Source: Desulfobulbus sp. Tol-SR
GTDB lineage: Bacteria; Desulfobacterota; Desulfobulbia; Desulfobulbales; Desulfocapsaceae
Length of the DNA: 64,000 nt
Assembly (NCBI GenBank): GCA_000769715.1
Contig: JROS01000039.1
Coordinates: 1 to 64,000 of the forward strand
Direction of reading: 5' to 3'
The notes beneath the pieces are model-generated. The model searched no databases and was not told the origin of the DNA. It saw nothing but the letters and a program-made list of their open reading frames with translations. The translations under genes and the position numbers were made by a program. Below are positions 34,485 to 44,236 of the stretch, one piece after another (the stretch's first letter is position 1; each line of letters begins with the position of its first letter).

Positions 34485-36242
34485 TTATTCTTTCGACTCA
34501 CCTGCCAGCAACCCGGCCAGCTGCTCCCGGGCGAAATCGAGCGAAGGATCGATGGTCAGGGCGATGGTGAAGAAATGAATCGCCTTCTCCCGTTCTCCCA
34601 GCCGATTGTAATTGACCCCGATATTGGCATAATCGATGCCGGAGGCGGGGTTGAGGGCAACAGCGCGCTGGAAATGATCGATGGCCTCGGCATAACGCCC
34701 CTGCTTGAACATGCAGACGCCGATCAGGTTGTGGATATCCGGCCGTTCCTCATCCTCGGCCAGGCCCTGGCGCAGGACCCCGATCGCCTCTTCGTATTTG
34801 CCCAGGTCCTTCAGGCAGCTGCCCTTGTAGGAAAAGATATACGGCAGGTCTTCCGCCTCCGGTTCGAGGGCCAGGGCGCGATCGAAATAGCCGATGGCCG
34901 CCTCGCATTCCCCTGCATCAACGGCGTTTTTTCCCCGGTAGAACGAGAGATAATAGGCTCCGGGCAGCAGTTCCTCCATCTGCTGGAACTTCATTTCCTT
35001 GCGGTGCGGATCGCTGATCAGCTCTTCAACCAGTTTGGCCGAGAACAGCCCGGCATCCTGGATCATCGACCGTTCGCGGAAGTGGGCTCCGGGAACGATG
35101 GTATACAGTGCCGGGATGTCCAGCTGTTCGTGCCGGACATCGATCATGAAGACTTCCATGCCGATATTTTTGAGAGCGGCAACGCAACGCTCCACCTCGA
35201 CCCGGATATTGTCGTCGGACAGGTCGACCATTTCTTCGATCGCGATCTTTTCGGTCGATGCCGTCAGGTAGGCCACCTCCGCCATGTCGAGCGGCTTCGG
35301 CAGGCCGGAGGCGACGTAGTTGGAGCCGCTGTTGAAATCGCCGGCCAGCTGGGCGATCTCGGTTACCGCCCGGATAAGCGATTTTTCCGGATTCGGGGTG
35401 GTCCCGGCGGTATAGACGATCTCGCTTGTTTCCGGGAAGGTCGAGCGGTCGATGGCCAGCGCCCCGACCGTACAGATACCGGTATCGAGGGAAAAATCGT
35501 TGAGATAGAGTTCGATGCCGTTGCGGGCGAATTTTGCCAGCAGCTCCCTGGCGACCGGATCCTGAACCGAAGCGCCGTCGATGGCCGGCGTCGGTAATTT
35601 TTCACGATTGATCCGGGAGCAGACATGACGCTCGACAATCTCGCATACCCCCTGCAGGGCTGCCTCCTCATAGGTGTTGCCGGCCGATGGCCCGTTGAAC
35701 TCGTTGATCGCGAAAAACCAGGAAAACGGGACCAGCACCTCCTCTCCCCTGGTCATGTTGGTGGCCCAGGTCCATTGCATCGGGACATCCTGCAGCAGCG
35801 ACTCCAGCTGCGCCGTGGTCGTTTTCTCGTCATGGACCGATTGCAGCAGCAGTTCGATTTCCATCAGCGGGTAGCCCTGCTCCCGCATCGTCCGGTAATC
35901 ACCGGTGATGAAATGTTCGGCATTGCTTTTGAACGCGAAGAAGGAAAACCGCTCCGCCAGTTCCATGCAGGCCGAGGCCTCGGCCTGCACCGGATGCGCC
36001 CCCTTGCCCATCTGTTTCCTGGTCCCGGTGAGCTTGCTTGCCGCCTCGCCGCAGATACTGAAGTAGACGGGAATGTCGAGCCGGCCGTTGTCGATCCGCT
36101 TCACTTCGTTGAGAATGACGCAGTCAAGTTGCTTGACCCGGGCATAGAATCTGGCAAGCGTATCCTCAGGCCGTATGGCCTTGTCCTGATCGATGGTGAA
36201 GGTCTTCAGGCAATCTTTGAGAACTATATTTGATTTTTTCAT
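34485..36242 (-). CDS. ycaO: YcaO-domain protein with C-terminal TPR repeats
   Basis: The 585-residue protein has an N-terminal YcaO domain (about residues 30-400) with the ATP/Mg-binding glutamates in EASACMELAERFSF and QGVCEIVERHV, and a C-terminal helical region (about 410-575) of tetratricopeptide repeats (AIGYFDRALALEPEAEDLPY; AIDHFQRAVALNP). Length and layout match E. coli YcaO, an accessory factor for RimO methylthiolation of ribosomal protein S12; other YcaO proteins activate amide backbones for thioamide or azoline formation. No precursor peptide, TfuA or dehydrogenase gene is adjacent, so a peptide natural product is not supported. Substrate unknown here. Confidence 0.88.
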   Translation of the reverse strand: MKKSNIVLKDCLKTFTIDQDKAIRPEDTLARFYARVKQLDCVILNEVKRIDNGRLDIPVYFSICGEAASKLTGTRKQMGKGAHPVQAEASACMELAERFSFFAFKSNAEHFITGDYRTMREQGYPLMEIELLLQSVHDEKTTTAQLESLLQDVPMQWTWATNMTRGEEVLVPFSWFFAINEFNGPSAGNTYEEAALQGVCEIVERHVCSRINREKLPTPAIDGASVQDPVARELLAKFARNGIELYLNDFSLDTGICTVGALAIDRSTFPETSEIVYTAGTTPNPEKSLIRAVTEIAQLAGDFNSGSNYVASGLPKPLDMAEVAYLTASTEKIAIEEMVDLSDDNIRVEVERCVAALKNIGMEVFMIDVRHEQLDIPALYTIVPGAHFRERSMIQDAGLFSAKLVEELISDPHRKEMKFQQMEELLPGAYYLSFYRGKNAVDAGECEAAIGYFDRALALEPEAEDLPYIFSYKGSCLKDLGKYEEAIGVLRQGLAEDEERPDIHNLIGVCMFKQGRYAEAIDHFQRAVALNPASGIDYANIGVNYNRLGEREKAIHFFTIALTIDPSLDFAREQLAGLLAGESKE

Positions 36243-36385
36243 TTATCTATATGATTTATCATGTTTATTAACAAGGCTCCGGTAGTCCGGTTGGTGATGG
36301 GCGCAGCCCAGCAGCATAGCAGTTTCATTGGAGGCGTCAAGCGAAAACGGGGAGGGAAACAACGGTCGGACAGCCGCCCCGGCCG

Positions 36386-36919
36386 TCAGTGCCCCATGGT
36401 TGATTCAAGCAGGAGGCCGGGATATTGCCTGAACAGATCGGCAAGTCGCGTTTCCCATCCGGGCAGGCAAGCGCAGCGGATGATCCGGCTGTCGTCTCCC
36501 GGATTTTCAATCGTCAGCTCCAGGCGATCATCCGGCAGGATGCCGGACGCCCGGGTCGGCCATTCGATCACCGTCAACCCGGAAAGGGAAAAATACTCGT
36601 CAAGGCCGAGATCGAGGATCTCCGAGACATCGTGCAGACGGTAAAAATCCATATGGTAGAGGGGAATGCGACCGGGATACTGATGGAAAACGGCAAAGGA
36701 GGGGCTGGTCACATATTCGGAATCCGGCACCTGCAGGCCCTGGGCGATCGCCTGGGTCAAGGTGGTTTTTCCCGCCCCGAGGTCGCCGTCGAGACAGATC
36801 ACGTCGCCGGGGAGTGCCAACTCGCCCAATGTACGGCCGAAGAATCGTGTTTCATCCAGACTCTTCAGATGGATGCTCGTCTGTTTGGCCTTGTCGGTCA
36901 CACCATCACCCTTATCCAT
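36386..36919 (-). CDS. tsaE: tRNA threonylcarbamoyladenosine biosynthesis ATPase TsaE
   Basis: ATPase that drives the TsaD-TsaB complex in making t6A37 of tRNA. The 177-residue protein has the P-loop GDLGAGKTTLTQAIAQGL, VTSPSFAVFHQY, and HMDFYRLHDVSEILDLGLDEYF. The N-terminus is about 15 residues longer than usual, so a later start is possible. C-terminal to IEWPTRA it carries an extra 50 residues. Confidence 0.94.
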   Translation of the reverse strand: MDKGDGVTDKAKQTSIHLKSLDETRFFGRTLGELALPGDVICLDGDLGAGKTTLTQAIAQGLQVPDSEYVTSPSFAVFHQYPGRIPLYHMDFYRLHDVSEILDLGLDEYFSLSGLTVIEWPTRASGILPDDRLELTIENPGDDSRIIRCACLPGWETRLADLFRQYPGLLLESTMGH

Positions 36920-36952
36920 CCTGTGCAGTTGACATCATCTGGTCCATTCCAT

Positions 36953-36989
36953 AAAAAAACCCGGCCGACAGTCAGCTGTCGGTCGGGTT
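36953..36989 (-). terminator. Intrinsic terminator after the cold-shock gene
   Basis: A strong stem (36959-36971 with 36976-36988, one G-T type mismatch) with a 4-base loop is followed on the minus strand by seven T (36953-36959). It lies 24 bases behind the cold-shock gene stop. Confidence 0.92.
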
Positions 36990-37012
36990 GTCGACAATTC
37001 ACGCTCGTACGG

Positions 37013-37228
37013 TCAGCTCAGCTTGACCACATTCTCGGCTTGCAGTCCCTTATCCGTTTTGGTCACGGAAAACTCCACGGCCTGACCTTCTTCAAGACTT
37101 CTGAACCCTTCTCCCTGGATGGCGCTGAAGTGGACGAAAACATCGGCCTCGCCATCAGGTCTTTCCAAGAATCCGTATCCCTTGCTCGCATTGAACCATT
37201 TGACCTTACCTCGAACACGTTCAGACAT
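37013..37228 (-). CDS. Cold-shock domain protein (CspA family)
   Basis: The 71-residue protein is a single cold-shock OB fold that binds single-stranded RNA and DNA. The RNP1 motif appears as KGYGFLER and RNP2 as VFVHFSAI. The conserved start [14 protein letters not shown] fits ATG 37228, which has GGAGG upstream. It is monocistronic, with its own promoter and terminator, and a leader of roughly 100 bases, as is common for cold-shock genes. Confidence 0.95.
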   Translation of the reverse strand: MSERVRGKVKWFNASKGYGFLERPDGEADVFVHFSAIQGEGFRSLEEGQAVEFSVTKTDKGLQAENVVKLS

Positions 37229-37331
37229 ACCAACCAACCTCCAGCGTAGCGACAAGAAACATGCTCCTGTCAATGAAAAAACGTGCACCTCCCCGCAGTA
37301 CATCTCTCCCGGCATTGGAGAACCTGTATCA

Positions 37332-37361
37332 TTCTTATCAGATTGAATTTCTTGTAGTCAA
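37332..37361 (-). promoter_or_regulatory. Probable sigma-70 type promoter of the cold-shock gene
   Basis: On the minus strand TTGACT (37356-37361) and TAAGAA (37332-37337) are 18 bases apart, about 105 bases before the start codon. The spacing is good, and the -10 match is moderate. Confidence 0.5.
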
Positions 37362-37465
37362 GGGAAAAGAACAATTTCTCACCAAGAAACAGTTATTTAG
37401 CCCCCATGGACCGACCCCGCCAGGCCCCGGCCGATACAATTTCCTGTAATCATAAACAGTATCGG

Positions 37466-39277
37466 TTATTTATCGGTCTTGCTCCACCAGGTCATCAGGA
37501 GTTGGAGGTAATTGTAATACAAGGGATATTTCTCCGGTTGGACGAATTTCGGATAGTAGCTGAGCCGGTGGCCGGCCATGTACCAGTTCGGGACGAGATA
37601 GTAGCCGTACCACAGCACCCGGTCGAGGGCCTTGCAGGCGACGGTCAGCTCTTCCTGGGATTCGGCGTAGATGATCCTGTCCACCAGGAAATCCACCACC
37701 GGTGAGGAGATGCCGGCGTAGTTGCTCGATCCGGGGCGATTGGCGGATTCCGAATGCCAGAAATTGCGCTGCTCGTTTCCCGGCGATTGCGATTGCCCGT
37801 AGACATGGACGATCATATCGAAATCGAACTTCTGCAGCCGCTGTTCATAGAGGGCTGGGTCGATCGTCCGATAGCGCACCTCCATGCCGAGTTTTTCGAG
37901 ATTTTTCACATACGGGGCCATGACCCGTTCGAAGGTCGCCGACGACAGCAGGATCTCGAAACTGAACACCTTCCCCTCGGCATTGACCAGCTTGCCGTCA
38001 CGGATGGTCCAGCCGGCCTCCGTCAGCAGGTCTTTGGCTTGACGCAGGTTGTCCCGCAATCCGGCCTTGCCCTTCACCACCGGCGCCTGCAGCGGAGTGG
38101 TGAAGACCTCCGGCGGTATCTCGCGGCGATATTTGTCGAGCAAGGCCAGTTCCTCCTTCGACGGCAGACCGGTAGCGGCGAGGTACGAGTTGCTGAAAAA
38201 CGAGGTGCTGCGGGTGTACTGGCCGAAGAACAGCGAGGCGTTGGTCCATTCGAAGTCGAAGGCCAGCCCCATCGCCTGCCGGACCCGGCGGTCGGCAAAG
38301 AGAGGTCGGCGGGTGTTCATCAGAAAACCCTGCATCCCGGCGTTGTTCGAGTGCGGATAGATCTTTTTGACGATCCCGCCGGGGCCGAACTTCTCTCCCT
38401 GCATGTCGCGCACCCACTGCTTGGCGATATTGACCATCATGAAATCGAATTCCCCGGCCTTGAAGGCCTCGAGCGCCACGACCGGGTCCTTGTAATACTT
38501 GATGGTGATCTCGTCGAAGTTGAACATCCCTTGACGCATCGGGTGATCCTGGGCCCAGTACCCGGGATTGCGTTTGTAGGTGATGGATTTGCCGGGGTTG
38601 ACGGCGGCAATGGTATAGGGGCCGCTGGCAACCGGTGGACGGAGCATATCCTTGGTTCCGGTTTCCTCACCGAAACCGTAGGTGGTGTAGTATGTCTTCG
38701 ACAGCACCGGGATCTGGGTGGCGATCATCAGCAGTTCCCGGTTTTTCTGGGCGAACCGGAACCTGATCCGCTGCCTGTCAAGGATGTCGGCGCCGACGAT
38801 ATCCTTGTAATAATACGAATAAAAGGGGTGGACCTTGTCGCTCTTCAGGGTTTCGAGCGAGAAGGCGATGTCGTCGACGGTGACCGGACTGCCGTCGGAG
38901 AATCGCGCCTTGTCGTTGAGGGTGAAGACCACCGAGAGATTGTCGGCAGCCTTGTCGATATCCTTGACGATCAGGCCGTACTGGGCGAACGGTTCGTCGA
39001 GGCTGCCCTCGGCGAGCGGTTCGAAGACCAGGCTGTCGATGGCGAGCGGCGCCGTCCCCTTGAGGATGAAGGGGTTCATCTGGTCGAAACTGCCGATGCT
39101 GTGGAGGATCAGCTTGCCGCCTTTCGGCGCGTCCGGATCGGCATAGTCGACATGGGTGAAGTCCGGCGGGTATTTGAGTGTCTCCGAGAGGGAGATGCCA
39201 TGTGCTGCCCGGCCGGCATGCGGCAGGAGGAGAAGAAAGAGCGCTGACAGGAGGAGGCAGCGGCAAGACGCGGTCAT
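37466..39277 (-). CDS. YejA-like family 5 extracellular solute-binding protein
   Basis: Periplasmic binding protein of an oligopeptide-type ABC importer. The chosen ATG (39277, GAGGAG upstream) opens a signal peptide with the core CLLLSALFLLLLPHAGRA. The mature 580 or so residues have the SBP_bac_5 pattern (FTLNDKARFSDGSPVTVDDIAFSLE split across the first lobe, VASGPYTI, RNPGYWA, RRVRQAMGLAFDFEW). The start SLSETLKYPPDFTHVDYADPDAPKGG is that of the YejA subgroup, which imports peptides such as microcin C. The permease and ATPase genes (yejBEF) are not adjacent, so it is an orphan in this window. It is terminated before the divergent leuC. Confidence 0.9.
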   Translation of the reverse strand: MTASCRCLLLSALFLLLLPHAGRAAHGISLSETLKYPPDFTHVDYADPDAPKGGKLILHSIGSFDQMNPFILKGTAPLAIDSLVFEPLAEGSLDEPFAQYGLIVKDIDKAADNLSVVFTLNDKARFSDGSPVTVDDIAFSLETLKSDKVHPFYSYYYKDIVGADILDRQRIRFRFAQKNRELLMIATQIPVLSKTYYTTYGFGEETGTKDMLRPPVASGPYTIAAVNPGKSITYKRNPGYWAQDHPMRQGMFNFDEITIKYYKDPVVALEAFKAGEFDFMMVNIAKQWVRDMQGEKFGPGGIVKKIYPHSNNAGMQGFLMNTRRPLFADRRVRQAMGLAFDFEWTNASLFFGQYTRSTSFFSNSYLAATGLPSKEELALLDKYRREIPPEVFTTPLQAPVVKGKAGLRDNLRQAKDLLTEAGWTIRDGKLVNAEGKVFSFEILLSSATFERVMAPYVKNLEKLGMEVRYRTIDPALYEQRLQKFDFDMIVHVYGQSQSPGNEQRNFWHSESANRPGSSNYAGISSPVVDFLVDRIIYAESQEELTVACKALDRVLWYGYYLVPNWYMAGHRLSYYPKFVQPEKYPLYYNYLQLLMTWWSKTDK

Positions 39278-39506
39278 GGTGGTATCTCCTCGATAAAAGA
39301 ATTCGGAGCGGCGAGAAGGTCCATGGCTGCCGGAACAATTAAGAACTCGCAACCATGCTGTTTTTCGGGTAGAATATGTAGTTCCTGAATTTGCCAGCAG
39401 CGCTGCTGCACTGCCAGGACAGTGGCTATCTTACCATGTTCGCCACGAGAAGCAAATCCAACCCATCCCATACACATTTCTAACATTTTCATTCTGGAGT
39501 TGATCA

Positions 39507-40790
39507 ATGGGAAAGACCATTGCTGAAAAGATTTTCGCCGCCCACCTTCGGGACACTCCTTCCGCCGAAAACATGGTGCTCGATCTCGATGTCGTGATGT
39601 GCCATGAAATCACCACCCCGATCGCCATCATGGACCTGGTGGCCAAGGGCATGGACCGGGTTTTCGACCCTGACAAGATCAAGGCGGTCATCGATCACGT
39701 CACCCCGGCCAAGGATTCCAAGACCGCGACCCAGGGCAAGATCATGCGCGACTGGGCCAGGCGGCACGGCATCAAGGACTTTTTCGACGTCGGCGCCAAC
39801 GGCGTCTGCCACGCCCTCTTCCCCGAAAAGGGCTTCGTCCGTCCCGGCTACACCGTCATCATGGGCGACTCCCACACCTGTACCCATGGGGCCTTCGGCG
39901 CCTTCGCCGCCGGGGTCGGCACCACCGATCTCGAGGTCGGCATCTACAAGGGGGTCTGTTCCTTCCGGCTGCCGCAGACGCTGAAGATCACCGTCAGCGG
40001 CAGGCTCCAGCCCGGGGTCACCGCCAAGGACGTCATCCTCGCCATCATCAAGCGACTGACCGTCAACGGCGCCACCGACAAGGTGATCGAGTTTGTCGGT
40101 CCGGTCGTCGACAGCATGGGCATGGCGGCGCGTATGACGATCTGCAATATGGCCGTCGAGGCCGGCGCCACCTGCGGCATCTGCCTGCCCGACCGGGTGA
40201 CGGCCGAGTACCTGTGGCCCTTCATCCAGGACCAGTATGCCGACATCGACGCCGCGGTTGTCGATTTCGCCAAATGGCATTCCGATCCCGATGCCGCCTA
40301 TGCCGGGACGATCGAACTCGATGTCACCGGCCTCGCCCCCCAGGTCACCTTCGGCTACAAGCCCGATCAGGTCAAGGATATCGGCGAGATGGCCGGCACC
40401 CCGGTCGACCAGATATATATCGGTTCCTGCACCAACGGCCGGATCGAAGACCTGCGTGATGCCGCCTCGCTGCTCAAGGACCGTCATCTGGCAGTGGGGG
40501 TCAGGGGCATCGTCACCCCGGCGACGCCGAAGATCTTCAATCAGGCTCTTCAGGAGGGCATAATCAAGATCTTCATGGACGCCGGTTTCTGCGTCCTCAA
40601 CCCCACCTGCGGGGCCTGCCTCGGCATGAGTTCAGGGGTCCTGGCCGAAGGCGAGGTCTGTGCCTCGACCACCAACCGCAACTTCAACGGGCGGATGGGC
40701 AAGGGCGGCATGGTCCACCTGATGAGCCCCTCCTCCGCCGCCGCCGCCGCCATCACCGGGGCGATCACCGATCCGCGGACATTTATTTGA
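39507..40790 (+). CDS. leuC: 3-isopropylmalate dehydratase large subunit (LeuC/HacA type)
   Basis: Fe-S hydro-lyase that isomerises 2- to 3-isopropylmalate in leucine synthesis. The 427-residue size and start (GKTIAEKIFAAH) indicate the short archaeal/deltaproteobacterial subgroup rather than the 470-residue enterobacterial one. Cluster-binding cysteines lie in YIGSCTNGR and NPTCGACLGM; GDSHTCTHGAFG is the other signature. The close relatives include homoaconitases, so substrate specificity is not certain from sequence. It pairs with leuD 22 bases downstream. A GGAGTTG sequence precedes the ATG. Confidence 0.92.
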   Translation: MGKTIAEKIFAAHLRDTPSAENMVLDLDVVMCHEITTPIAIMDLVAKGMDRVFDPDKIKAVIDHVTPAKDSKTATQGKIMRDWARRHGIKDFFDVGANGVCHALFPEKGFVRPGYTVIMGDSHTCTHGAFGAFAAGVGTTDLEVGIYKGVCSFRLPQTLKITVSGRLQPGVTAKDVILAIIKRLTVNGATDKVIEFVGPVVDSMGMAARMTICNMAVEAGATCGICLPDRVTAEYLWPFIQDQYADIDAAVVDFAKWHSDPDAAYAGTIELDVTGLAPQVTFGYKPDQVKDIGEMAGTPVDQIYIGSCTNGRIEDLRDAASLLKDRHLAVGVRGIVTPATPKIFNQALQEGIIKIFMDAGFCVLNPTCGACLGMSSGVLAEGEVCASTTNRNFNGRMGKGGMVHLMSPSSAAAAAITGAITDPRTFI

Positions 40791-40812
40791 TACTGCAAGA
40801 GAGGCGAAAACA

Positions 40813-41349
40813 ATGAAAGAATTCGGTGGTCCAGCAATCTTTCTGGACAGAAACGATATCAATACCGACGAGATCATCCCGGCGAAATACCTCACCGAGA
40901 TCACCAAGTCGGCACTCCAGCCCCATCTCCTCGAAGATCTGCTGCTCGACGGCCGGCCCTTCGACAACCAATCGCCGACGGTGCAGAACGCCAGGGTGGT
41001 GATCACCCGGGACAACTTCGGCTGCGGTTCATCGAGGGAACACGCGGTATGGGCCTTCGAGGTCAACGACATCAACCTCATCGTCGGCGGCAGCTTTGCC
41101 CGGATATTCCGGCAGAACATGTTCAACTGCGGCATCCTCGCCATCGAGCTGGGCAAGGACGATCTGGACCGGCTCTTTGCGATGAAGGGCGATATCGAGG
41201 TCAAGGTCGATCTGGAGCAGAGCACGATGACGGCCGTCTCCGACGCCGCCGACCAGTCCCCGGTCTCCTGCGCCTTCAAGCTGAACAGCCTCGATCGCGA
41301 CCTCGTCGCCGCCGGCGGTTGGCTCAACTTCGCCGACCAGCGCTATTGA
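40813..41349 (+). CDS. leuD: 3-isopropylmalate dehydratase small subunit
   Basis: The small swivelling subunit that completes the LeuC active site. The 178-residue protein has DRNDINTDEIIPAKYLTE at the start and the signature DNFGCGSSREHAVWA. It has a C-terminal tail of about 15 residues more than the shortest archaeal forms. It ends 20 bases before a bidirectional terminator. Confidence 0.93.
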   Translation: MKEFGGPAIFLDRNDINTDEIIPAKYLTEITKSALQPHLLEDLLLDGRPFDNQSPTVQNARVVITRDNFGCGSSREHAVWAFEVNDINLIVGGSFARIFRQNMFNCGILAIELGKDDLDRLFAMKGDIEVKVDLEQSTMTAVSDAADQSPVSCAFKLNSLDRDLVAAGGWLNFADQRY

Positions 41350-41368
41350 CCGGTCTGACCGCGGCAAC

Positions 41369-41418
41369 AAAAAAGGCCTCGCACCATCCACTTTCCGTGG
41401 TTGGTGCAAGGCCTTTTT
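41369..41418. terminator. Bidirectional terminator between leuD and the dnaJ-like gene
   Basis: A long hairpin (GGCCT and GCACCA arms with small interruptions, loop CTTTCC) is flanked by six A on the left and five T on the right. It can therefore stop transcripts from both convergent genes. Confidence 0.9.
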
Positions 41419-41435
41419 CAATCTGCCGCTTCCGG

Positions 41436-42362
41436 TTACAATCCGAGTTTCTGCAGATCGCGGATCAGGTCTTCCTGTTCCTGGTTCAATTCTTTCGGCA
41501 CTGCCACGCCCAGTTTGACATAAAGGTCGCCGCGCTCACCGATCGGCCCCACGGGAAGTCCATGTCCCTTCAGCCGCAGGCGTGATTCATTGACCGAACC
41601 CGGCGGGATCGTCACGACGAAATTCTTGCCCTCGATCGTTTCGACCTCGACCTTGGTTCCAAGACAGGCCTCGCTGAACGAGACCAGTTTCTCGATCACC
41701 AGATCGTCCCCCTCGCGGACAAAGCGCTCGTGCGGGGCGATCTCCACCTTCAGGTACAGGTCGCCCCGCGGTCCCCCGTTGGGCGAGGCGCCGCCCTTGT
41801 CCTTGAGCCGCAGTTTTTTGCCGGCCTCGATCCCCTTGGGGATTTTGACGCTGACGTTCTGGGGGGTACCGTTGGTCCGCAGGGTGATATTGCGCTCGGC
41901 CCCGTGCATGACATCCTCCAGGGTGACGGTGATCTGATAGGTCAGGTCCTGGCCCTTGGCCTGCTGTCCACAGCCGCCCGAGCCGCAGCCGCCCCGCATG
42001 TCGTTGCCGAAAAAAGAGAATCCCCCGCCCCCGCCCCCGGACCGAAAATGGATATTCTGCGAACCACCGCCGAAATTGAACTGCCGCAGGATTTCATTGA
42101 TGTCGAAATTGCGGAAGATATCCTCCTGCGAATACCGCTGATGGAACTGGGTGGAGCCGAAGGTATCGTACTGCCGTTTCTTCTCGGCGTCGGAGAGGAC
42201 GGCATAGGCTTCGCTGATCTGCTTGAACCGCTCTTCAGCGGCCTTGTCGCCGTTGTTCCGGTCAGGATGGTACTTCAGGGCCAGTTTCCGATAAACTTTC
42301 TTTATTTCGTCGGGCGTAGCCGTTTTGGAGACACCGAGCGTTTCGTAGTAATCCATTGCCAT
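41436..42362 (-). CDS. DnaJ-family co-chaperone (CbpA/DnaJ class II type)
   Basis: The 308-residue protein has an N-terminal J domain with [20 protein letters not shown] and the HPD motif in LKYHPDRN, a Gly/Phe-rich linker (FGGGSQN, a run of eight Gly) and the two beta-barrel C-terminal domains ([18 protein letters not shown]). The four-repeat zinc finger of DnaJ is absent. A short GGCGSGGCG stretch near residue 123 carries two cysteines only. It presents substrates to DnaK and stimulates its ATPase. Confidence 0.92.
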   Translation of the reverse strand: MAMDYYETLGVSKTATPDEIKKVYRKLALKYHPDRNNGDKAAEERFKQISEAYAVLSDAEKKRQYDTFGSTQFHQRYSQEDIFRNFDINEILRQFNFGGGSQNIHFRSGGGGGGFSFFGNDMRGGCGSGGCGQQAKGQDLTYQITVTLEDVMHGAERNITLRTNGTPQNVSVKIPKGIEAGKKLRLKDKGGASPNGGPRGDLYLKVEIAPHERFVREGDDLVIEKLVSFSEACLGTKVEVETIEGKNFVVTIPPGSVNESRLRLKGHGLPVGPIGERGDLYVKLGVAVPKELNQEQEDLIRDLQKLGL

Positions 42363-42546
42363 TCAACAACCGCACGTGATGATTAGAGGGGAACCTGCCC
42401 AGCGCAGGAGAGCCGCATCCGAAGGCCGACCTTTTCCATTGACAATATGAATGGCCGGGCCTCCGGTCAAGAGTCCGCCTCCAGGCAAGTCCCCCGATCC
42501 TCATTCATTTCAACCCATCCGTTACCGTCAGGGCCGGTGCCGCAGC

Positions 42547-42969
42547 TCAGAACGGGACATCTTCTCCGGTCCCCATCATGCCGGCAGGGGCGTCCGGAAA
42601 AGGCGGCTCCTGATATCCGCCAGAGGAATCCTGGTCGGTGCCGCCGCGCGGGCTCAGCATCTTCATTTCCCTGGCGATGATCTCGGTGGTGTATTTCTCG
42701 TTGCCGTTCTGATCGGTCCATTTCCGCGTCTGCAGCCTCCCCTCGATATAGACCTTCGAGCCTTTATGGAGGTATTCGCCGCAGATCTCGGCCAGACGGG
42801 ACCAGGCCACGACCCGGTGCCATTCGGTCTGGTCCTGCATCTGGCCATCCTTCCCCTTGAACCGCTCGGTCGTGGCGACATTGAAGGTGGCGACCGCAGT
42901 CCCGGCCTGGGTATAGCGGATCTCGGGGTCCTTGCCCAGATTGCCGATGAGCATGACTTTATTCAACAT
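42547..42969 (-). CDS. ssb: Single-stranded DNA-binding protein
   Basis: OB-fold protein binding ssDNA as a tetramer. The 140-residue product starts [20 protein letters not shown], has [20 protein letters not shown], a flexible Gly/Pro-rich tail and the acidic tip GEDVPF (the usual DDxPF contact for partner proteins). ATG 42969 has AAGGAG upstream; longer in-frame extension is not supported. Confidence 0.96.
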   Translation of the reverse strand: MLNKVMLIGNLGKDPEIRYTQAGTAVATFNVATTERFKGKDGQMQDQTEWHRVVAWSRLAEICGEYLHKGSKVYIEGRLQTRKWTDQNGNEKYTTEIIAREMKMLSPRGGTDQDSSGGYQEPPFPDAPAGMMGTGEDVPF

Positions 42970-43084
42970 GGTGGTTTCTCCTTCTTTGATGATGTGGTGA
43001 CATATATTCCGAGGTGCAGTATACGCTGGAAATTCGAAAGGACAAGCGATTATCGGTTCTTCGGCGGTCGGCAGAGGACAACGG

Positions 43085-44236
43085 CTATCGTTGCAGCCGG
43101 TCATGATCGGGGAAAACCGTCCGGTCGAGCATGGCGGCGATGCCGCCCACCTCCTCGGGATCGAAGCCCATGACCTCGCGCCATATTTCCCTGCTCTCCA
43201 TACAGAAATAGATGCAGGTCCGAGGATCGGCATAGCGCCTGAGCCGGTCATGAATATAGCGGTACAATCCGACTCTGCGCTTACGGTAATAGCGGCACTT
43301 GCCGTCGAGTCCATCGATGAATTCCTGGAAATAGATCCTCGACCCTGGAAACCGTCCAATCCCGATCTCTTTCAGTTTCGGGAGAAACCGCAGGGCGCCG
43401 AGGGAAATCCAGGCAATCGATTGGGCCGGCACCCGGGCGAACAGCATGCGGATCGTCTCGGCGTAGCCTTCCTCCCACCCGGGATGATCGATGATCGGAT
43501 CGAAATGGAAGGCCAGCCTGTATCCCCAGCCGGCGCAGCGCCGGGCGGCATCGATCCGCTCTTCCAAAGATGCCGATCGCAGCTCCTCCCGGCGCATGAC
43601 CAGCGGGCTGTTCAACGACCAGGCGATCACCGTCCGGCCGCGATGATCGAGGGCCGCCAGGTTGTCGACGACGGCGCTCTTGGTCTTCAACTCAAGCACG
43701 GCGTTGGGTTTGCCGGCGAAATAGGGGACCAGGGTTCGGCTCAGCCCGGTCAGGCGGTCGAGGGCGAGGGAATCGGTAAACTCGCCGGTGCCGATACGGT
43801 GCAGACGCCCGGGGTCGGCGTCGAGGACCTGGTCCAGTTCCGCCAGCAGCTCGTCGGTATTGACATGGTGGGTGATCCACGGGGTGTTGAGGTAGGCCTG
43901 GAGAATGCAGTAGACGCAGTCCATCGGGCAGTTCATGCCGGTGCCGAGGACCTCATAGCCGCAACAGCGGTATTCCTTCGTCCCGGGACAGGGCTTGAAA
44001 AACCGGCCGCGGTTGCGACAGAGATAAAGATGCTGCTTGCCTTGGCCGAGACTGAACGGGTAACCATCGGCGAATTCTACAGATGGGCGGTTCTCGGTGA
44101 CGACCGACCATGGCAGCTGCGCCCGCTCGAGGATCTCCCGGGTCACCGCCAGATCGACACAGTTTTCCTCCACGTGGATATGGCGGATGTAGCGGGAGGG
44201 ATCCCGCCAGGATCGGGTTGCATTCACGGCGTCCAT
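43085..44236 (-). CDS. Spore photoproduct lyase-family radical SAM protein
   Basis: The 383-residue protein has the SPL-type radical SAM cysteine motif C-x3-C-x2-C in [15 protein letters not shown], followed by [12 protein letters not shown] and [10 protein letters not shown], all typical of SplB relatives. True SplB repairs spore photoproduct in endospores; nothing in this window suggests sporulation, so the substrate is unknown and a repair role for thymine lesions is only a guess. The C-terminus contains [12 protein letters not shown] as in SPL-family proteins of many anaerobes. Its ATG lies within the last codons of the upstream glycosyltransferase gene (13-base overlap). Confidence 0.85.
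   Translation of the reverse strand: MDAVNATRSWRDPSRYIRHIHVEENCVDLAVTREILERAQLPWSVVTENRPSVEFADGYPFSLGQGKQHLYLCRNRGRFFKPCPGTKEYRCCGYEVLGTGMNCPMDCVYCILQAYLNTPWITHHVNTDELLAELDQVLDADPGRLHRIGTGEFTDSLALDRLTGLSRTLVPYFAGKPNAVLELKTKSAVVDNLAALDHRGRTVIAWSLNSPLVMRREELRSASLEERIDAARRCAGWGYRLAFHFDPIIDHPGWEEGYAETIRMLFARVPAQSIAWISLGALRFLPKLKEIGIGRFPGSRIYFQEFIDGLDGKCRYYRKRRVGLYRYIHDRLRRYADPRTCIYFCMESREIWREVMGFDPEEVGGIAAMLDRTVFPDHDRLQR

Noticed and set aside
34037-34501. Minus-strand frame after ycaO as a real gene
   Set aside because: It overlaps the ycaO end with a GTG start and no clear ribosome binding site, and its third-position GC is lower than that of the plus-strand STAS-like frame. No family was recognised, though it cannot be excluded.
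34485-36242. YcaO protein as part of a thiazole/oxazole or thioamide peptide cluster
   Set aside because: No short precursor peptide, dehydrogenase, TfuA, protease or exporter gene is adjacent; the TPR tail fits the housekeeping-type YcaO.
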